Below, in pieces: positions 43,017-51,435 of a stretch of DNA of 64,000 bases (positions are counted from its first letter, which is position 1; every line of letters starts with the position of its first letter). Under the pieces are notes generated by a model that searched no databases, had not been told where the DNA came from, and saw only the letters and a program-made list of their open reading frames with translations. The DNA comes from Paenibacillus elgii NBRC 100335 (GTDB lineage: Bacteria > Bacillota > Bacilli > Paenibacillales > NBRC-103111), in the NCBI RefSeq assembly GCF_004000865.1, contig NZ_BIMB01000003.1:124001-188000 (forward strand). The letters are read 5' to 3'. Position numbers and translations under genes: made by a program.

Positions 43017-44555
43017 TTAAACCGGATATACTGGGTGCTTACGCTCGGAGAAGACGAGAACCTTGGATGAATAAGCCTCGAATCGGTTCACTAACTCGTC
43101 GCGCAGCGAATTGGCCGGAATAATCCCGTCAATGATCATTTCGGAGGCTAGCCGGTAAATATCGATATCCTGCTTATATTCCTCCCGCTTTTGTTCGATA
43201 AAGGAGGCTCGCTCGTTTTCAGGCAGTTGAGCAATTTTATTGGCATACACGGCGTTGACCGCAGCTTCCGGTCCCATCACCGCAATTTGCGCCGTAGGCA
43301 AGGCAAGACAGCAATCCGGTTCAAACGCAGGACCGGCCATTGCATAGAGGCCCGCTCCGTAGGCTTTACGGACGATCACCGAGATTTTAGGGACGCTCGC
43401 TTCGGACATGGCAGAAATCATTTTCGCGCCATGGCGGATAATTCCTGCCCGCTCCACCTTCGTGCCGATCATAAAACCGGGGACGTCGGCGAGAAACAGA
43501 AGCGGGATATGAAACGCATCGCAAAGGGTAATGAATCGGGCTGCCTTATCCGCCGAATCGTGAAACAGCACGCCACCTTTAATTCGCGGTTGATTGGCAA
43601 CGATCCCAACCGGTTTTCCGTTCATTCGGGCCAATCCCGTAATCAGTTCGCCGGCAAACAGCTTCTTGATCTCAAAGAATGACCCCTCGTCAATAATCCG
43701 GTCAATCAGCTCATACATATTAAACGGGGCATTCTGGTTGGACGGGATGAGCTCCTCCAACGATTTCTCAAAGGCTTGCGGTGCCTTTGCTTCCATAACC
43801 GGCGGTTTTTCGGAAAAATTAGCGGGAAAATAGGACAGATATCGCCGCGCCAGTGCAATGGCTTCTTCTTCATTTTGGGCCAGCACATCGCCGCAGCCGG
43901 ATACCGAGCAATGCATGCGCGCGCCGCCCATTTCTTCTAACGTAACCTTTTCTCCGATAACCATCTCCGCCATCCTCGGGGAACCGAGATACATGGATGC
44001 ATTTCCGTCCACCATAATCACGATATCGCAAAATGCCGGAATGTAGGCCCCGCCTGCAGCCGAAGGACCGAAGAGCAGACAGATTTGGGGAATTTTCCCC
44101 GATAATTTGACCTGATTGTAAAAAATACGGCCGGCCCCGCGCCGACCGGGGAACATCTCAACCTGATCCGTAATGCGGGCGCCCGCTGAATCGACGAGGT
44201 AAATCAACGGCACTCTCATTTTGTCGGCTGTCTCTTGGATGCGAATGATCTTCTCTACCGTACGCGATCCCCAAGAACCGGCTTTGACCGTGGAATCGTT
44301 GGCCATCGCACACACGATTTTCCCGTTAATCCTGCCAATCGCCGTAACCACGCCATCCGCCGGAAGGTCTTCCGCCGCGCAATTGGCAAATAATGCGTCC
44401 TCCAGCTCGAAGTCCGGATCAAACAATAGCTTCAAACGGTCGCGGACAAATTGTTTTCCTTGCGCCGCATTCTTTTGATGATAAGACTGCGCTCCCCCTT
44501 GGAGGACCCGTGAAATACGTTCCTGCAGCTCCTCCGGCTTTATGTCCATAGACAT
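43017..44555 (-). CDS. yngE: Acyl-CoA carboxylase carboxyltransferase subunit (methylcrotonyl-CoA type)
   Basis: This protein of 512 residues is the biotin-dependent carboxyltransferase with two crotonase folds. It has the acyl-CoA oxyanion stretch near LVDSAGARITDQ, FGPSAAGGAYIPAFCD, and the second-half LADVPGFMIGTKVERAGIIRHGAKM. It corresponds in size and neighbours to Bacillus subtilis YngE. With the biotin carboxylase and biotinyl protein encoded upstream it would carboxylate 3-methylcrotonyl-CoA; propionyl-CoA is the alternative substrate. It is the last gene of the operon. Confidence 0.88.
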   Translation of the reverse strand: MSMDIKPEELQERISRVLQGGAQSYHQKNAAQGKQFVRDRLKLLFDPDFELEDALFANCAAEDLPADGVVTAIGRINGKIVCAMANDSTVKAGSWGSRTVEKIIRIQETADKMRVPLIYLVDSAGARITDQVEMFPGRRGAGRIFYNQVKLSGKIPQICLLFGPSAAGGAYIPAFCDIVIMVDGNASMYLGSPRMAEMVIGEKVTLEEMGGARMHCSVSGCGDVLAQNEEEAIALARRYLSYFPANFSEKPPVMEAKAPQAFEKSLEELIPSNQNAPFNMYELIDRIIDEGSFFEIKKLFAGELITGLARMNGKPVGIVANQPRIKGGVLFHDSADKAARFITLCDAFHIPLLFLADVPGFMIGTKVERAGIIRHGAKMISAMSEASVPKISVIVRKAYGAGLYAMAGPAFEPDCCLALPTAQIAVMGPEAAVNAVYANKIAQLPENERASFIEQKREEYKQDIDIYRLASEMIIDGIIPANSLRDELVNRFEAYSSKVLVFSERKHPVYPV

Positions 44556-44589
44556 CTCCTATTCCTCCTCCTTATCCCCAAGTTGCTTG

Positions 44590-45372
44590 TTACTCGCCCT
44601 TAAATATGGGGGAACGCTTATTTTTGAATGCCTCCAGTCCTTCCAGGCGATCCTTTGTCGGAATCGTGACTTCATAGGCATTGTGCTCAATCGCAAGCCC
44701 GGTGCTCAGATCCGCGTCAAATCCCTTATCGATGGCGAACTTGGCCTGCGCCACAGCGACGGGAGCATTTCGAGCAATGCGGCCCGCGATTTCCAGCGCT
44801 TTATCGAGCAGGGATTCAGGCGGCGTTACATGCTCTACCAGCCCCATGCCCCTTGCCTCTTCGGCATCGATTTTTCTTGCGGTGAAAATGAGCTCTTTAG
44901 CGCGCCCTTTCCCGATCAGCCTCGGCAGCCGCTGCGTTCCGCCTGCGCCGGGAATAATCCCAAGCGACGTCTCCGTAAGGGCGAAGGTTGCCGTCTCGGA
45001 GGCGATCCGAAGGTCACATGCCAGCACCAATTCCGCTCCCCCGCCTAAAGCGGCTCCGTTCACGGCGGCAATGACCGGCTGGGGCAGCGCTTCTAGAGCA
45101 TTGATGCACTCGCGAATCAAAGCTACCGTCCTGCGCACCTGGTTCATGTCCATGCCCGCGCGCTCTTTTAAATCGGCGCCTGCGCAAAAGGCTTTCTCTC
45201 CAGCCCCTGTGACGACGATACAGCGAACAGACCGGTCAAATTTGCATGCCACAACCGCATCCCGCAACTCTTCCAGCATCTTGATCGATAGCGCGTTGGC
45301 CGCTTCCGGCCGGTTTAAAGTAATGAGCACAATTCCGTTTCCGATGCTGGTGGACAATACAGTTTTTTCCAT
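44590..45372 (-). CDS. yngF: Enoyl-CoA hydratase/isomerase (methylglutaconyl-CoA hydratase role)
   Basis: This protein of 260 residues has crotonase signatures. It has NRPEAANALS at the start, the oxyanion-hole GAGEKAFCAGADLKE and AAVNGAALGGGAELVLACD, and the catalytic Glu region TETSLGIIPGAGGTQRL. The frame is open far upstream, to 45720, but that part is a shadow of the HMG-CoA lyase gene. GGAGG before the ATG at 45372 fixes the start. In this operon its likely reaction is hydration of 3-methylglutaconyl-CoA to HMG-CoA. Confidence 0.88.
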   Translation of the reverse strand: MEKTVLSTSIGNGIVLITLNRPEAANALSIKMLEELRDAVVACKFDRSVRCIVVTGAGEKAFCAGADLKERAGMDMNQVRRTVALIRECINALEALPQPVIAAVNGAALGGGAELVLACDLRIASETATFALTETSLGIIPGAGGTQRLPRLIGKGRAKELIFTARKIDAEEARGMGLVEHVTPPESLLDKALEIAGRIARNAPVAVAQAKFAIDKGFDADLSTGLAIEHNAYEVTIPTKDRLEGLEAFKNKRSPIFKGE

Positions 45373-45409
45373 AGTCCCCCTCCTTCCCTGAACCGAGCCC
45401 TGAACCCGC

Positions 45410-46318
45410 TTATCCGTTTTCGTCCGAGCTGCCGACCTGAAGATTACGGCTTGGTAAAGCTCTTCCGATCTTGTCCTGTATAAAACGGGCTGCAGCGAGC
45501 AGCTTTTCCGGATTGACCCCCGTTTGAATCCCCATCGTATCCAGCATATAAAGCAAATCCTCCGAAGCCACATTACCCGACGCCCCGGGCGCATACGGGC
45601 ATCCGCCCAAACCGCCGACGGACGCATCGAACGTCGTGATCCCCATGTCCATAGACACCAAAATATTAGCCAACGCCGCCCCGCGCGTATCGTGAAAGTG
45701 CAGGGCCAGTTTCCGGGCATCGAAACGCTTTAAGAGAATATCCAATACATCTTGCACCTGCTTGGGATTGGCAATGCCGATCGTATCCCCGAGTGATAAC
45801 TCGCCTATCCCCATGTCGAACAAAGCTTCCGATACCCGGATCACCTCATCGATGGAGACCGGACCTTCATAGGGACAACCGAAGACGGTGGACACATAAC
45901 CGCGGACTGATTTCCCTGCGGAAAGAGCTTCCTGCACCACTTCCCTTAAGACAGGAAAAGTAGCGTCCATCGACTTATTTATGTTCTTGTGATTATGGGT
46001 TTCGCTGGCAGACATGAAGACGGCCGCTTCATCCACATCGGCTTCCAACGCCCGCTCCAAGCCTTGACGATTCGGAACGAGAGCCGTATAAACGATGCCA
46101 GGCACCCGTTCGATTCCTTTCGCAACTTCAGCCGCATCTGCCAGCGCCGGAATCCACTTCGGATTCACAAACGAAGTGATTTCAATAGACTTCATTCCGG
46201 TGCCGGACAATTGGTTAATCCAGGCTATTTTATCCTCTGTGGAAACAAAGACCTTCTCATTCTGCAATCCATCCCGCGGGCCTACCTCTTTGATCGTTAC
46301 ACTCGCCGGCCAGTTCAT
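45410..46318 (-). CDS. yngG: Hydroxymethylglutaryl-CoA lyase
   Basis: This protein of about 302 residues has a TIM barrel with the metal and CoA signature GPRDGLQNE near the N-terminus, LHFHDTRGAALAN, and the catalytic-Cys loop GGLGGCPYAPGASGNVASED. It splits HMG-CoA into acetyl-CoA and acetoacetate, the last step of leucine breakdown. An in-frame ATG at 46336 lacks a ribosome site, while GGGGG about 8 bases before 46318 supports the shorter start. The biotinyl protein gene ends 24 bases upstream. Confidence 0.88.
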   Translation of the reverse strand: MNWPASVTIKEVGPRDGLQNEKVFVSTEDKIAWINQLSGTGMKSIEITSFVNPKWIPALADAAEVAKGIERVPGIVYTALVPNRQGLERALEADVDEAAVFMSASETHNHKNINKSMDATFPVLREVVQEALSAGKSVRGYVSTVFGCPYEGPVSIDEVIRVSEALFDMGIGELSLGDTIGIANPKQVQDVLDILLKRFDARKLALHFHDTRGAALANILVSMDMGITTFDASVGGLGGCPYAPGASGNVASEDLLYMLDTMGIQTGVNPEKLLAAARFIQDKIGRALPSRNLQVGSSDENG

Positions 46319-46341
46319 CTCCCCGACCCCCAGCATACGTT

Positions 46342-46563
46342 TTAATCCAGCTCGATCAATAAATCCCCTTCATCCACAAAGTCGCCTTCGCTCACTTTTA
46401 CTTCTTTTACCGTCCCGCCGGAACTGATCGTGACCGGAATCTCCATTTTCATCGATTCCAAAATGGCTACATCTTGTCCCGCTTCGACTTGATCCCCGGG
46501 CTTGACCAATACTTTATACACATTCCCCGCCATAAATGACACGATTTTGCTCACCTGAATCAC
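46342..46563 (-). CDS. yngHB: Small biotinyl carrier protein
   Basis: This protein of 73 residues is a complete biotinyl domain with the ESMKME motif; Lys39 is the biotin site. In most methylcrotonyl-CoA carboxylases this domain is fused to the biotin carboxylase, whereas Bacillus and this strain keep it as a separate short gene. It lies 8 bases after the biotin carboxylase gene. BirA-type ligase from elsewhere in the genome must attach the biotin. Confidence 0.9.
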   Translation of the reverse strand: MIQVSKIVSFMAGNVYKVLVKPGDQVEAGQDVAILESMKMEIPVTISSGGTVKEVKVSEGDFVDEGDLLIELD

Positions 46564-46571
46564 CTCCTGTT

Positions 46572-47912
46572 TTACGAGCGTAAATACTTAGCGACAAAAC
46601 CTGTTGTCGTATCGCCTGAACGGAATGCGGGATGCGCGATAACTTCTTGCAGCATCGGGATATTTGTTTTGATTCCCTGAACGTGATAATGGGCTAACGC
46701 CGCTTGAAGCCGGTCCATCGCCTCGTCGCGATCCTTCCCTGTGACAACAAGCTTGGCAATCATCGGATCATAGAAAGGCGTAACCACGGAGCCTTCATGT
46801 ACAGCGAGTTCATGGCGGATTCCCGGTCCCTCGGGTATGGCAAACTCCGTAATCGTTCCCGGGGACGGGAAGAACGTCTTCGGATCTTCCGCATAAATCC
46901 GCACTTCGATCGCGTGACCGTCGCGCTTTACATCGGATTGACCGAAATTTAAGGAATGTCCGGCCGCAATTCGCAGCTGCTCTGCAACCAAGTCCAAGCC
47001 GGTAATCTCTTCTGTAATCGTATGCTCAACCTGTAGACGAGTATTCATTTCAAGGAAATAGAAATTTTTGTTCTCGTCCACCAAAAACTCGATGGTTCCC
47101 GCATTCCGGTATCCGATGGATTTAGCCGCCCTTACCGCCGCTTCTCCCATTTTGCCGCGTGTGAGTTCATCCAAATAGGTAGAAGGGGCTTCCTCCACGA
47201 CTTTTTGATGGCGGCGTTGAATGGAGCATTCCCGTTCCCATAAGTAAACGGTATTCCCATAGGAATCGGCCAATATCTGAATTTCGATGTGCCGGGGATT
47301 TTCCACAACCTTCTCGATATACATGGCCCCGTCTCCGAAGAAATCGGAGGCGCGTTTCCGGTTCCCTTCGAATGCTTTGTGAATTTCCGCTTCGCTGCTT
47401 ACGATCTGCATGCCGATCCCGCCGCCGCCGGCTGAAGCCTTGAGCATGACCGGATAGCCGATACGATCGGCGGCCCGCGCCGCTTCTTCCGCATCCGCTA
47501 ACGGATAGGAGATGCCGGGGACGACAGGCACCCCCGCCTTTTCCATGATATTACGGGCTTCAATTTTACTGCCCATACGGGAGATGACCTCCGCCGACGG
47601 ACCGATGAACACGATGCCGGCTTCCTCGCAGCGTCGGGCAAATTCGGCATTTTCCGAGAGCAGGCCATAGCCGGGATGAATCGCGTCCGCTTTGGAAAAA
47701 CGAGCGATTTCCATAATTTTGTCGATATTCAAGTAGCTTTCCGCTACTTTGGGACCTCCTACCCCGTAGGCCTCATCCGCCATCTTGACATGAGGGGCTT
47801 CCTTATCTGCTTCCGAGTAGATGCACGCGGTGGCAATACCCAGCGATTTGCAAGTACGGATCACCCGGGAGGCAATTTCCCCCCGGTTAGCGATTAGAAT
47901 CTTCTTGAACAT
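46572..47912 (-). CDS. yngH: Biotin carboxylase subunit of acyl-CoA carboxylase
   Basis: This protein of 446 residues opens MFKKILIANRGEIASRVIRT, followed by the ATP-grasp glycine-rich loop (KASAGGGGIGMQIV), the EXYIEKVVENPRHIEIQ-type stretch and FLEMNTRLQVEH, all typical of AccC/MccA biotin carboxylase. The open frame extends to 48158, but those 82 codons are a shadow of the dehydrogenase gene. AAGGGGATGG before the ATG at 47912 fixes the start. It carboxylates biotin on the small carrier protein using ATP and bicarbonate. Confidence 0.9.
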   Translation of the reverse strand: MFKKILIANRGEIASRVIRTCKSLGIATACIYSEADKEAPHVKMADEAYGVGGPKVAESYLNIDKIMEIARFSKADAIHPGYGLLSENAEFARRCEEAGIVFIGPSAEVISRMGSKIEARNIMEKAGVPVVPGISYPLADAEEAARAADRIGYPVMLKASAGGGGIGMQIVSSEAEIHKAFEGNRKRASDFFGDGAMYIEKVVENPRHIEIQILADSYGNTVYLWERECSIQRRHQKVVEEAPSTYLDELTRGKMGEAAVRAAKSIGYRNAGTIEFLVDENKNFYFLEMNTRLQVEHTITEEITGLDLVAEQLRIAAGHSLNFGQSDVKRDGHAIEVRIYAEDPKTFFPSPGTITEFAIPEGPGIRHELAVHEGSVVTPFYDPMIAKLVVTGKDRDEAMDRLQAALAHYHVQGIKTNIPMLQEVIAHPAFRSGDTTTGFVAKYLRS

Positions 47913-47926
47913 ACAATCCATCCCCT

Positions 47927-49066
47927 TTAACAGCCGATCTGGCGCGCAATGACCATTCGTTGGATTTCCGAGGTGCCTTCCCCGATCTCCAGAAGCTTGG
48001 CGTCCCGGAAAAACCGCTCCACCTGATATTCCTTCATGTACCCATACCCGCCATGGATCTGAACGGCTTGATCGCACACCTTCATGCACATTTCCGAAGC
48101 GAATAGTTTTGCCATCGCCGCTTCTTTCTTGAAGCCTCTGCCTTGATCCTTCAGCCATGCCGCTTTATACACCATGTTGCGCGCAACTTCAATATTCATG
48201 GCCATGTCAGCCAGTTTAAACTGGATGGCTTGAAAGGTGGATAAGCTCTGGCCAAATTGTTTTCTTACTTTGGCATATTGGAGCGACTTTTCATACGCCC
48301 CTTGGGCGATCCCGACCGCCATGGCCCCGATCCCGATTCGCCCTCCGTCCAGCGTCGCCAAAAATTGCTTGAATCCGTTTCCTTCTTTCCCCAAGAGATT
48401 TTCTTCGGGGACGGCTACATTGTCCAACACCAGCTCCGTTGTATTCGAGGCGTGAAGCCCCATTTTTTCGTAATTGTTGGTGACCGTAAAGCCTGGCGCA
48501 TCTGTAGGCACGATAAACGCGCTGATTCCGTCCGTCCCTTTGGAACGATCCGTTACGGCCGTGAGCGCCAAGTTTTTGGCATAGCTTGCATTGGTTATAA
48601 AGCATTTCGAACCGGAAATGATCCACTGATCCTCATGCCGCTTCGCGGTCGTTTGGGTTCCGCCTGCATCCGAACCTGCGTTCGGTTCCGTCAATCCAAA
48701 CGCGCCCAAGTATTCTCCTGTACAAAGGGGGGTTAAGTATTTTTCCTTTTGCTCGTGCGTTCCGAATAAATGGATGGGCGCCCCGCCTAACGAAATATGG
48801 GCGGAATAGGTGATACCTGTGGAGGCGCATACCCGGCTTAATTCTTCTACTGCGATAGCAAAGCTTATGGTATCCGCTCCCCCGCCGCCGTATTGTTCGG
48901 GAAAAGGCAGACCCATGACGCCCAGCTTCGATAATTTATCGAAAACAACCTCCGGAAATTGCTTTGTACGATCTCGTTCATCTGCACCCGGAGCCACCTC
49001 GCCTTCCGCAAAATCGCGCATCATCGTCTTGATCAGCGCTTGTTCTTCGGTTAAATCAAAGTGCAT
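47927..49066 (-). CDS. yngJ: Acyl-CoA dehydrogenase, probable isovaleryl-CoA step
   Basis: This protein of 379 residues has the full acyl-CoA dehydrogenase fold. It has FGLTEPNAGSDAGGTQTTA for FAD and substrate, ALDGGRIGIGA-like helix G text (TLDGGRIGIGAMAVGIAQGA) and the C-terminal EIGEGTSEIQRMVIARQI. A Glu stands at the EGTSE position, as in short/medium-chain enzymes; classical isovaleryl-CoA dehydrogenase has its base elsewhere. The operon argues for isovaleryl-CoA oxidation to 3-methylcrotonyl-CoA, but butyryl- or isobutyryl-CoA use cannot be excluded. The biotin carboxylase gene starts 14 bases after it. Confidence 0.85.
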   Translation of the reverse strand: MHFDLTEEQALIKTMMRDFAEGEVAPGADERDRTKQFPEVVFDKLSKLGVMGLPFPEQYGGGGADTISFAIAVEELSRVCASTGITYSAHISLGGAPIHLFGTHEQKEKYLTPLCTGEYLGAFGLTEPNAGSDAGGTQTTAKRHEDQWIISGSKCFITNASYAKNLALTAVTDRSKGTDGISAFIVPTDAPGFTVTNNYEKMGLHASNTTELVLDNVAVPEENLLGKEGNGFKQFLATLDGGRIGIGAMAVGIAQGAYEKSLQYAKVRKQFGQSLSTFQAIQFKLADMAMNIEVARNMVYKAAWLKDQGRGFKKEAAMAKLFASEMCMKVCDQAVQIHGGYGYMKEYQVERFFRDAKLLEIGEGTSEIQRMVIARQIGC

Positions 49067-49101
49067 GATGTTATCGCCCCTAACTTAAACATTCTGAGTC
49101 G

Positions 49102-50421
49102 TTAATAGAGTCCGGTTTCCGTACCGCAGCCTTCAATGTTTTGCTTGACTCTCTTCAAGAAGCGGCCGCATACCAGTCCGTCCAACACCCGGTGATCCAA
49201 GGAAAGACAGACGTTCATCATATCGCGGACGGCAATCATGTTATCGACGACGATCGGACGTTTTACGATGGCTTCGACAGTTAGAATGGCTACTTGTGGA
49301 GGATTGATGATGGGAGCTGAAAGGACGGAGCCGAAAGAGCCTGTGTTATTGACGGTAAACGTTCCGCCGGTGATATCCTCTAGCGCTAACTTGCCTTCCC
49401 TCGCCTTCTTGACCAATTCATCTATAGATTTGGCAAGACCGAAAATGCTTTTTTGGTCGGCGTCCTTAACGACGGGAACGAATAACGCTTGATCGGTGGC
49501 GACGGCCATCGAGATATGAACCGCTTTTTTGACGAGAATGTGATCCCCTGTCCACTGCGAATTCAAGGTGGGGAATTCCTTCAAGGCTTCGACAACCGAC
49601 TTGATAAAAAACGGCAAATAAGTTAAATGGATGCCTTCTTTTTGCTTAAACTCTTCTTTGATCCGGTCCCGATAACGTACCAAGTTGGTGACATCGCATT
49701 CAACTGTAAGCCAGGCGTGGGGGATCTCTTGCTTGCTTTTTACCATTCGTTCGGCAATCGTCTTGCGGATGGCGGTAACCGGGATCGTCTCGTCGGCTTG
49801 ATTAAAAGGAGAATGGACGGCAGACTGCGTATCAATTGAAACGGACGACTTCGGAATGTCGCGGGCCGATTGTACCGATTGCACCGATTGTACCGATTGT
49901 ACCGATTGTACCGGTTGGGACGGCTTGGACGGAGGTTCTGCTTTTGGAACGGTGGTCACGGCCTGCCTCTTTCCTTGCAGTAGGTCCAAGATGTCTTTTC
50001 TGGTGATGCGTCCGGCTGCGCCTGATCCTTCCATACGGGAAAGATCCAGGTTGTTTTCTTGCGCCAGTTTAAGCGCGGCCGGCGAATAGCGCGGGTTCGA
50101 GGCTGCTTGCGTTGTCACATCATTGTCACCCTGATCTTGATTGGCGGCTGACGGCTTGGCTTCAACCGGCGGGATCGCTTGATCTTCCACTGCAATACGG
50201 CAAAGCAACGTGCCTACGGCTACCGTTTCGCCTTCTTGAACGACAATTTCGGATATCGTGCCGCTGAAAGAAGAAGGAACCTCCGCATTCACTTTATCGG
50301 TAATCACTTCGCAGACAGGATCGTATTTTTTGACTTGATCCCCGATGTTGACGAGCCACTTGGAGATGGTTCCTTCCGTTACACTTTCCCCTAGCTGGGG
50401 CATAACGATGTTCTCGGCCAT
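49102..50421 (-). CDS. bkdB: Branched-chain 2-oxo acid dehydrogenase E2 (dihydrolipoyl transacylase)
   Basis: This protein of 439 residues has one lipoyl domain (Lys43 in ITDKVNAEVPS), a Gln/Asn-rich linker, a peripheral-subunit-binding domain (RYSPAALKLAQENNLDLSRM), a second linker made of a repeated Val-Gln-Ser unit, and the catalytic domain ending SLDHRVLDGLVCGRFL with the active His and Asp. It moves the acyl group from E1 to CoA. It lies between E1beta and the acyl-CoA dehydrogenase gene. No E3 (lipoamide dehydrogenase) gene is in the window. Confidence 0.88.
   Translation of the reverse strand: MAENIVMPQLGESVTEGTISKWLVNIGDQVKKYDPVCEVITDKVNAEVPSSFSGTISEIVVQEGETVAVGTLLCRIAVEDQAIPPVEAKPSAANQDQGDNDVTTQAASNPRYSPAALKLAQENNLDLSRMEGSGAAGRITRKDILDLLQGKRQAVTTVPKAEPPSKPSQPVQSVQSVQSVQSVQSARDIPKSSVSIDTQSAVHSPFNQADETIPVTAIRKTIAERMVKSKQEIPHAWLTVECDVTNLVRYRDRIKEEFKQKEGIHLTYLPFFIKSVVEALKEFPTLNSQWTGDHILVKKAVHISMAVATDQALFVPVVKDADQKSIFGLAKSIDELVKKAREGKLALEDITGGTFTVNNTGSFGSVLSAPIINPPQVAILTVEAIVKRPIVVDNMIAVRDMMNVCLSLDHRVLDGLVCGRFLKRVKQNIEGCGTETGLY
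49868..49912 (-). repeat. Five 9-base tandem repeats in E2 linker
   Basis: Five copies of GATTGTACC (one with a C for T change) sit head to tail on the plus strand, encoding a Val-Gln-Ser run on the minus strand. Being a multiple of three, the repeat can gain or lose copies without breaking the frame. It lies in the flexible linker between the binding domain and the catalytic core. Confidence 0.85.
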
Positions 50422-50439
50422 ATTCTCCTCCCGATCGGA

Positions 50440-51423
50440 TCAAAATTCGGCCAATTCTTTCATGGCCTGATACACTTTATCCGGGTTGAGCATGAAAAAT
50501 TTCTCCATCGGTTTACTGTACGGCATGGCGGGGACGTCCGGACCGCACAGGCGTTTGATTGGAGCATCCAGTTCAAAAAGGCATTCCTCGGCGAGCACAG
50601 CCGCGACTTCAGCCCCGACGCCTCCCTCTTTGTTGTCTTCATGCACAATTAACACTTTGCCGGTTTTGCGGGCGGCCTCTACAATCGATTCCTTATCCAG
50701 AGGATAGAGGGTGCGCAAATCGAGAACGTGAGCGCTGTATCCTTCCCGGGAAAGCTTTTCCGCCGCTTCCAACGCAAAATGCAAGGCAAGTCCGTAAGAA
50801 ATGACTGTGAGGTCTTCTCCTTGCCGCTTAATATCCGACTTCCCGATGGAAACGATGTAGTCCGAGTCCGGCACTTCACCTTTGATCGATCGGTAGCATC
50901 GCTTATGTTCAAAGAAAAGGACGGGATTTTCATCACGGATCGCTGCTTTTAGCAGTCCTTTGGCATCATACGGCGTGGAAGGGGTGACCACTTTCAATCC
51001 GGGTATGTTGCAAAACATGGCTTCGACGCTTTGTGAATGATAGAGGGCGCCGTGAACTCCCCCTCCATAAGGGGCACGAATGACCAAAGGACAGGTCCAA
51101 TCTCCGTTCGAGCGGTATCTCATTTTAGCGGCTTCATTCACAATTTGGTTTACGGCAGGCATGATATACTCGGCGAACTGAATCTCGGCTACAGGCCTCA
51201 AGCCATAAGCGGCTGCCCCAACCGATACGCCTGCAATAGCCGCTTCCGATAGCGGCGTATCGATAACCCGTTGTTCTCCAAATTCCTCGTAAAATCCCTG
51301 AGTAACCCGAAACACGCCCCCGCGCACCCCGATGTCTTCTCCTAAGACGAATACCCTTTGATCTCGCTGCATTTCTTCCCGAAGAGCTTGGGTCACTGCA
51401 TCAAGATAAGAAATGACGGCCAT
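50440..51423 (-). CDS. bkdAB: Branched-chain 2-oxo acid dehydrogenase E1 beta subunit
   Basis: This protein of 327 residues has the typical start MAVISYLDAVTQALREEMQRD, the VFVLGEDIGVRGGVFRVTQG loop, RAPYGGGVHGALYHSQSVEA and the C-terminal VHEDNKEGGVGAEVAA, as in the beta subunits of the 2-oxo acid dehydrogenases. It forms the thiamine-diphosphate heterotetramer with the E1 alpha subunit encoded 12 bases upstream. Branched-chain and not pyruvate specificity is inferred from the operon. Confidence 0.9.
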   Translation of the reverse strand: MAVISYLDAVTQALREEMQRDQRVFVLGEDIGVRGGVFRVTQGFYEEFGEQRVIDTPLSEAAIAGVSVGAAAYGLRPVAEIQFAEYIMPAVNQIVNEAAKMRYRSNGDWTCPLVIRAPYGGGVHGALYHSQSVEAMFCNIPGLKVVTPSTPYDAKGLLKAAIRDENPVLFFEHKRCYRSIKGEVPDSDYIVSIGKSDIKRQGEDLTVISYGLALHFALEAAEKLSREGYSAHVLDLRTLYPLDKESIVEAARKTGKVLIVHEDNKEGGVGAEVAAVLAEECLFELDAPIKRLCGPDVPAMPYSKPMEKFFMLNPDKVYQAMKELAEF

Positions 51424-51435
51424 GTCTCACTCCCC

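Noticed and set aside
44681-45391. Plus-strand frame of 236 codons opposite the enoyl-CoA hydratase
   Set aside because: Antisense of a conserved crotonase gene; no independent signals.
46572-48158. Longer biotin carboxylase starting at 48158
   Set aside because: The first 82 codons overlap the dehydrogenase gene and are not conserved; the family start MFKKILIANRGE is at 47912 with a good ribosome site.
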